Below the pieces are notes generated by a model. That model had not been told where the DNA came from, ran no database searches, and saw only the letters and a list, made by a program, of their open reading frames with translations. A stretch of DNA of 64,000 nt from Cynocephalus volans (Eukaryota > Chordata > Mammalia > Dermoptera > Cynocephalidae): contig NC_084469.1 in the NCBI RefSeq assembly GCF_027409185.1, positions 100,565,835-100,629,834 of the forward strand. Direction: 5' to 3'. Of the stretch, positions 58,727-64,000 are shown piece after piece. A program made the translations under genes and the position numbers. How positions within the stretch are numbered: position 1 is the stretch's first letter; each line of letters starts with the position of its first letter.

Positions 58727-60530
58727 AGACATTCTGTTTGCTGCTTTCAATAGTCAACAACTCATCAGAGACCAAACCCCGCAGGGTCACGCTGTAGAGG
58801 ATTCCACTTATGTTCCAAAATATGGGAAGCTGTGTGACGCTGGACAAAACCTTCATTCTCTCTGGGTGTGGAGTATGCATAAAGCAAATGTACTTCACAG
58901 GGCCTGGTTTTCCAAAGCCTTGCAGTTTCAAATATTGACTTGCAAAGGACCAGAAATTTAAAGAATTGTAACACAGCAAGGTTGCTGGCACAAAGACAGA
59001 TCAGGTTACTGATTGATATGTAAAGATACTGGGAAATTGCTGTAAGAAGAGAATGTTTGCTAAAATCAAGCTTTTGTTGCAAATTGCATTGTTGAAGTTC
59101 ACCTTGCCTGTCTTACTGAATGTTACCAGCTTCTATTGTTAAACTATACTTAGCAAAAACCTCACCTATGTTCTCTTCCTGGTCTGGAGAATAAATGCAG
59201 GAAGAGAACCCCAATTCGTGGTTAATTTCCCAAATGGAAGGAATGCCTCTATCTTGAGGGTTCTGGGAGATTAACCCCTTTTCAGGGCTTCTCACTGCTC
59301 AGAAGAGATGGGCTTTGAGTAATCTTTGGTGACGCCATCACCCAGGGGAAAAGGGGTGACAAATCCGTGGGAGGCAAAGCAACATCTGGGCCTCAGCTTT
59401 CCCCATCCAAAAGTTCCGGAAAGGCTTAATATTAATTTGATGATCTGAAAGTCCCCTATGCTGGTGCTCTGTGATTTTTCTGCACCAAGAAAGAAATGTA
59501 TTCAGGCCCCATGATTCTCCAGAACTAAATGTGTTTTGTTGCTTTTATTGGAACTCACTTGGCCAGACCTATCAGGGTCACTCCTCAGTCCTCTGGCTGG
59601 ATGTGCGGTGCCTGGTGGCCACTGCCTGCTCCCGGCTAGGTCCGCAGGCTGCTCTTGGAAGAGACAGGGATGGAATGATTGGGCAGCCCAGTGGAAGATA
59701 CATCCTGTAAGTTTCCACGCTTGCAGAAACAGGCACACTTTTCAGGGTTCAGCTCTCCCCAGGACTGTAAGTGTAGCCATGTCAGAGGCCACACACCCTG
59801 GGCAGAATGTCAGGGAGGGGGGCCTGCGAGAGAAGCGGCTGCATAGAGACAGCAAGCTGTGTTGCTGTGTGTCCTTGAGCTAGTTGCTTGTCCTCTCTGT
59901 GCCTCCAATGTCTCTTCTACTAAATGCAGATAGTGAGCTTCTTGCAGAGGGGGCATGTAAGGACTAAACAAGGTGATACATGCAAAGTACCGAGGCAGGA
60001 TGTCAGCACAGCTGAGGGTGCTCTTTGAGGGCTCTCGGGCTCTGAGGATGTAAGGCCCCAGACACCAGGGACAGAGGATCCTGGGCAGCCAGAGGAGCTG
60101 CCTTAAACCCTGTGTTCTCCTCATCAGCATCTCCTCACTGAGTCCTAGTTGAACCCCCGCTCTGCCTGTTTCTGCCCTGTGTAGCCCATCAGGCCACCCA
60201 CGCTACAGGGGAGAGTCCAGCCAGAGAGGGATCGCCACATCCCTGAGGTCACACAGCAGTGAGAGCTGGGTCTGCCCAACTCTTCACTACCCTACCCCTT
60301 CACCACACTGTGCTCAAGAGCCAGGTAAGGGGACCAGCCTGTCTCACACTCAGGATAATTGTTCACCGCAGAGCAAGGCCACAGAGAAGGGCAAGCCTGC
60401 TATGGGGTCTTCGTCTGTGAGCTCTAACCTGTGCTGTCAATCCCGACAGGGTGGCCTCAGGCAGACCCGTCACCCCTCTGGGCCCTGCTTCCAATGGAGG
60501 GAGGGAGTGTTTTTAACGAGGTCCCACTTC
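58727..60530. other. No supported gene; MIR near 59870-59990
   Basis: Unique sequence with a degraded antisense MIR (TTGAGCTAGTTGCTTGTCC through GATACATGCAAAGTACC). No exon or RNA gene was recognised. Confidence 0.4.
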
Positions 60531-60534
60531 CTAA

Positions 60535-60900
60535 GCGTGGCTGGCTGAATAATGGCCCCAGACATATCAGATCCTAATCCCTGAACCCGACAATGGTCCC
60601 TGACATGGCAAAAGGGACTTTGCAAATGAGATTCAGTGAAGGACCTTGAGATGGGAAGATGCACTGGTTAATTTTATGAGTCTACGTGGCCAGGCCATGG
60701 TGCCCAGATATTTGGTCAAACACCACTCCAGATGTTGCTGTGTGGGCATGTTTTTGATGAGATTGAGATTTAAATTACTGGACTTAGTAAAGCAGATGAT
60801 CCTCCATAGTGTGGGTGGGCCTCATGCAAGCAGTTGAAGGCCTAAGAGAAGAAAAACAGAGGTCCCAAAGTCAGAGGGAGTTCTGCCAGCGGTGCCTTTG
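60535..60900. mobile_element. Two old interspersed repeat fragments
   Basis: TGGCAAAAGGGACTTTGCAAA is a phrase from a common mammalian MLT1/MER-type repeat. GTTAATTTTATGAGTCTACG with GTGTGGGTGGGCCTCATGCA belongs to another. I cannot name subfamilies reliably. Confidence 0.45.
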
Positions 60901-61082
60901 GACTGAAGCCGTGGCATCAGCCCTGCCCTGGGTGTCCCGCCTGCCAGCCTGCCCTGCAGACTTCAGAATCACCCGTTCCACGGGCCCGTGAGCTAATTCC
61001 TTACAATCAGTCTCTCTGAGTAGTTCGTGGGAAAATAGAATTAAAAGATAATATGAATTCCACGAACTTTTTGAAGACCCCT

Positions 61083-61122
61083 TGTGTATACACACGCACG
61101 CGCACGCACGCACACACACATG
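61083..61122. repeat. CA/CG-rich microsatellite
   Basis: About 40 bp of CACACGCACGCGCACG-type dinucleotide repeat. Confidence 0.9.
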
Positions 61123-61779
61123 CCACCGCACCCCACCCCGCATTGATTCTGTTTCTCTAACTAAAAACCAGGAGATTATCCTGGATCCGAGATTGCCCGG
61201 GGGCCCACTGTCCTCACGGGTTCCTCATAAAAGGGAGGCAGGAGTGTCAGAGGCAGAGAGAGGCTGGAAGAGGCTGCGCTGCTGGCTTTGCAGATGGAGG
61301 AAGGAGCCACGAGCCTTCCTTCCTCCTCTCAGGAAATCCTGGGAAGATCAGCCATAACCAGGCTCCACTCAGTCTTTGGAGCTGCCTGAGAGTGATGCTT
61401 CATTCTTCTCCCTACTAGACCCTGAGGTGGGAACCTGCCTTCCCCAGCCCTATAACAAAGCAGCATTTACCAGGTTACCAGCTCCCTGTCCTGCTGTCTC
61501 TGGTGTCTCAGCCTCCAGCAGCCAAAAGAAAGTGTCTGCTTTGTCAGCCCAGGAGTCCTGGGATAGGGACCAAGTCATCCTTGGTCACCCCGGAACCCCA
61601 ATCCTAGGACAGGCCATGAAGGGAGGAGGAGCCAGGCCTGATGTGGGCAAAGCCAGCCGGGGAGAAGGAACACTTACAAGGTTCCCCAGATGTGTCCAGC
61701 CCAAGGCCAGGAGCTCCAACAGCCACCACTCTGGCCTCCCAGTACTAAGTGTCCCCGTATGCACCAAAGTCTGTGGCTC

Positions 61780-62190
61780 CCACAGACTGGGTGGCTTAGG
61801 CAACAGAAATGTATTTGCTCTCAGTTTTAGAGGCTAGAAGTCAAGTTCAAGGTGTGGGCAGGGCTGGCTCTTTCGGAGGGCTGTGGGGAAGAATATTTCA
61901 GGCCTCTTCCCAACTTCTGGTGTTCTTTGGCTTGTAGAAGCATCGCCCCAGTGTGTGCCTCTGTCTTCACATGACATTCTCCCTGTGTCGTGTCTGTGTC
62001 CAGATTTCCTCTTTTTACACATACACTAGTCATACTGGATCAGGACCCAGCCTACTCCAGAATAACCTCGTCTTAACTTGTGACATCTGCCATGACTCCA
62101 TTTCCAAATAAGGGTACCTTCTGAGGTCCTGAGGGTCCAGGCTGCAACATGTGAGTTTTTAGGGGACACTATTTGACCCACGACACTCCT
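61780..62190 (-). mobile_element. MLT1-type LTR, antisense, degraded
   Basis: ACAGACTGGGTGGCTTAGGC, AACAGAAATGTATTTGCTCT, CATGACTCCATTTCCAAATA and TTTGACCCACGACACTCC follow the antisense MLT1 order. Confidence 0.7.
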
Positions 62191-62834
62191 CCCTCCAGTC
62201 TCTCCAAACTGCATGTCCTTTTGCCAGCAAAATACGTTCACATTCCCACCGTCCAACATCCCCAAAAGTTTCAGCTCATTCTCGCATCAACTTTAAGTCC
62301 ATAATCTCATCTCCATAGAGTATCATTTGAATCAGGTATGGGCAAGATTCAAGTATGATCCATCCTGGGGCGAAATTTCCCTCCAGCTGTGAACCTGTGA
62401 AACCAGACAAATTACCCCACCATACCGTGGCGGGGCAGCCACAGGATGGACGTTCTCATTTTAAAAGGGAGAAATTGAAGAAGCGGATCACGGGCCCCAA
62501 GCAGGTCTGAAATCTGGCAGGGAAAATTCCATTAGATGTTTTTCTTTTTTTTTTTTTTTTTAGGGCAAATTCCATTCAATTTTAAGGCTGAGAATAATCT
62601 CCTTTGGCTCAAAGCTCTGTTCTCTGGGCCCATGTGGTGATGTTAGTACCTCCCAGCTAGTGACAAGTGTCACGTCAATACCTTCCATGTTACTCTCACC
62701 AGGCTGTGATCTTCAACTATACACTATCAGGAAGAGACAGCAGTGTTTTTATCAAATGCATCCAAGTGACCACCCCCTAACCCACTCCCCATGAGAGGCA
62801 GGATGAGCCGAGAGACCTGCAGTCCTCACCAGCA

Positions 62835-62970
62835 AGGTTGCCTTAGGCCAGTCACTACCTCACTGTTTCCATCTGTAAAATGGGTAACGTTTCCTGCCAC
62901 ACAAAGTCATGGTGAGATCTAGAAGTTACATCAGTGCCAAGCACCTAGCAGACAACTGATAAATGTGACC
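62835..62970 (-). repeat. MIR SINE, antisense
   Basis: TTTCCATCTGTAAAATGGGT and GTGCCAAGCACCTAGCAG are the antisense MIR core. Confidence 0.7.
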
Positions 62971-63508
62971 ATTCTGTTTTTATCATTTTCTGCCAAAGTA
63001 CATGTTCATATCCATCTCCTGAAGCTGTTACCTCTGACCACCTATCTACAGACTGAGAAATTCAAAAGAAAATAAAAAAAATAGAGGAGCCGGTCCATTT
63101 AATCATGGATAAATGACCATTGTCATCCAGTGAGGGAGTATGTGTTTATTATTCTGTCTTCATTGGCTGATTATGAAACTGGAGGTGAGTTCCCCTGGTC
63201 TCTAGAAGATTAGCCCCAAGGGATCAGCTTGTTCTCAGATTGACTTTAACCCCTTGGGAGTGGCCGAGGAGGAGAAACCACCTTAAAGGGAGACCAGAGT
63301 CCAGGCTGAGAGACTTTAGGGGAAAGTGTTTAGATTATGGAGACTATTCACTTGACTGGCACCAGAGTGATCTATCTGGAAGGACCTTGTCTCTCTGTGC
63401 CTCCATTTGTTCATCCGTTAAAGGAGAACCTGCCTCAAAAAACCTAATCAAAAAATGTTATTAAAAAGTGACAAAAAAAAAAAAAAAAACCCAAAAAACA
63501 AAAAACAA

Positions 63509-63638
63509 GGGCCGACCCCGTGGCGCACTCGTGCTCCCATAGCGGGTTCGGATCCTATATAAGGATGGCTGGTGCGCTCACTGGCTGAGCGCGGTGCGGC
63601 CGGTCACAAAAAGACAAAAAAAAAAAAAAAAAAAAAAA
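63509..63638 (+). mobile_element. CYN-like SINE, sense orientation
   Basis: GGGCCGACCCCGTGGCGCAC, GGGTTCGGATCCTATATAAG and GGCTGAGCGCGGTGC are followed by (A)n. It has the same two tRNA-like parts as the antisense copies. A short AAAAAGTGA may be the target-site duplication. Confidence 0.8.
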
Positions 63639-63769
63639 GTGAGAACAGGCCTTTGTCTGCCAGCCGTATCCAGAGGTAACCCCGGCAAGACTAACAATAA
63701 TCGTATTTGCAGATCGGTTGCTTAGGAGGCTCATGTATGGATGTTGGATGTAGGGGCCTGGGGCCTGAT

Positions 63770-64000
63770 CGTCGGCCTTGACCCACCCTGTCCCCTTACC
63801 AGATTCATGACTCCACCACAGGAAATAATTCAAGGGCAGAGTCACAGTAGAAAGTGAGAACAAGTCTAATGAAACAGAGAAGAAATATGGGTTCCACAGA
63901 GCGAGGGCGGCCTAGCTCCAGAGACTGAGCCGGGCCGCACCAAGTTTAACATAAAAGTAAGCTCAGTACAGGCATCAAGCCTAACACAAAAGCAAGAAAA
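63770..64000 (-). mobile_element. Third copy of the LTR, cut by window edge
   Basis: TCATGACTCCACCACAGGAA and GAGGGCGGCCTAGCTCCAGA match the LTR ends at 53770 and 56170. It continues past the window. Confidence 0.75.

Overview
This is nuclear DNA from a placental mammal, dominated by a young tandem duplication. Genes have introns with GT/AG splice sites, and MaLR LTRs, MER5/MER20 DNA transposons, L1, L2 and MIR relics are all recognisable by eye. The most telling repeats are tRNA-Ile-like SINEs near 38.7, 55.9, 58.6 and 63.5 kb, three of them with visible target-site duplications and none related to Alu. From known families these look most like the CYN SINEs of colugos (Dermoptera), so a flying lemur such as Galeopterus is my best guess. 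That is recognition from memory, not a database result.

Positions 1-35483 are a head-to-tail array with a period of about 13.56 kb. There is the 3' part of one unit (1-8365), one full unit (8366-21929) and a second full unit (21930-35483). Each full unit runs: CpG island with an exon-like splice donor; MER20, L1 and MaLR relics; promoter and exon 1 of a GOLGA2/GM130-like golgin; the remaining golgin exons; a 1.46 kb A-rich tract; AT-rich LINE-like sequence; and one exon of NCLN (nicalin) on the minus strand. Two golgin genes are complete in the window (12726-18770 and 26290-32334). A third lacks exon 1 because the window begins inside it (594-5208). The predicted product is a compact golgin of about 318 residues. 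It keeps the N-terminal and C-terminal ends of GM130 but lacks most of the central rod. All copies share a duplicated exon and a stop-containing relic exon that must be skipped to reach the GM130-like C-terminus.

Right of the array the sequence runs on into the locus that the NCLN exon came from. Three more NCLN exons follow on the minus strand (38309-38403, 40303-40447, 41401-41588), making a partial, decayed NCLN copy with a broken splice acceptor. Next come MER5A, MaLR and other relics, then a frameshifted SEPHS2 (selenophosphate synthetase 2) pseudogene at 44133-46105 that still shows its selenocysteine TGA. A solo-LTR-like end lies near 48.2-48.6 kb and an antisense L1 3' end near 50.2 kb. 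A second CpG island at 50.75-51.1 kb carries a signal-peptide-like first exon I cannot assign.

From 53.1 to 57.4 kb a G-rich minisatellite (unit about 30 bp) alternates with two copies of a minus-strand L2-plus-LTR cassette; a third LTR copy is cut by the right window edge. The remainder, 57.5-64 kb, holds old interspersed repeats and no gene I can support.

The functional interest is in the golgin array. The complete copies are nearly identical over about 12 kb, but the last 1.66 kb of the array is clearly more diverged, which points to recent amplification or gene conversion.
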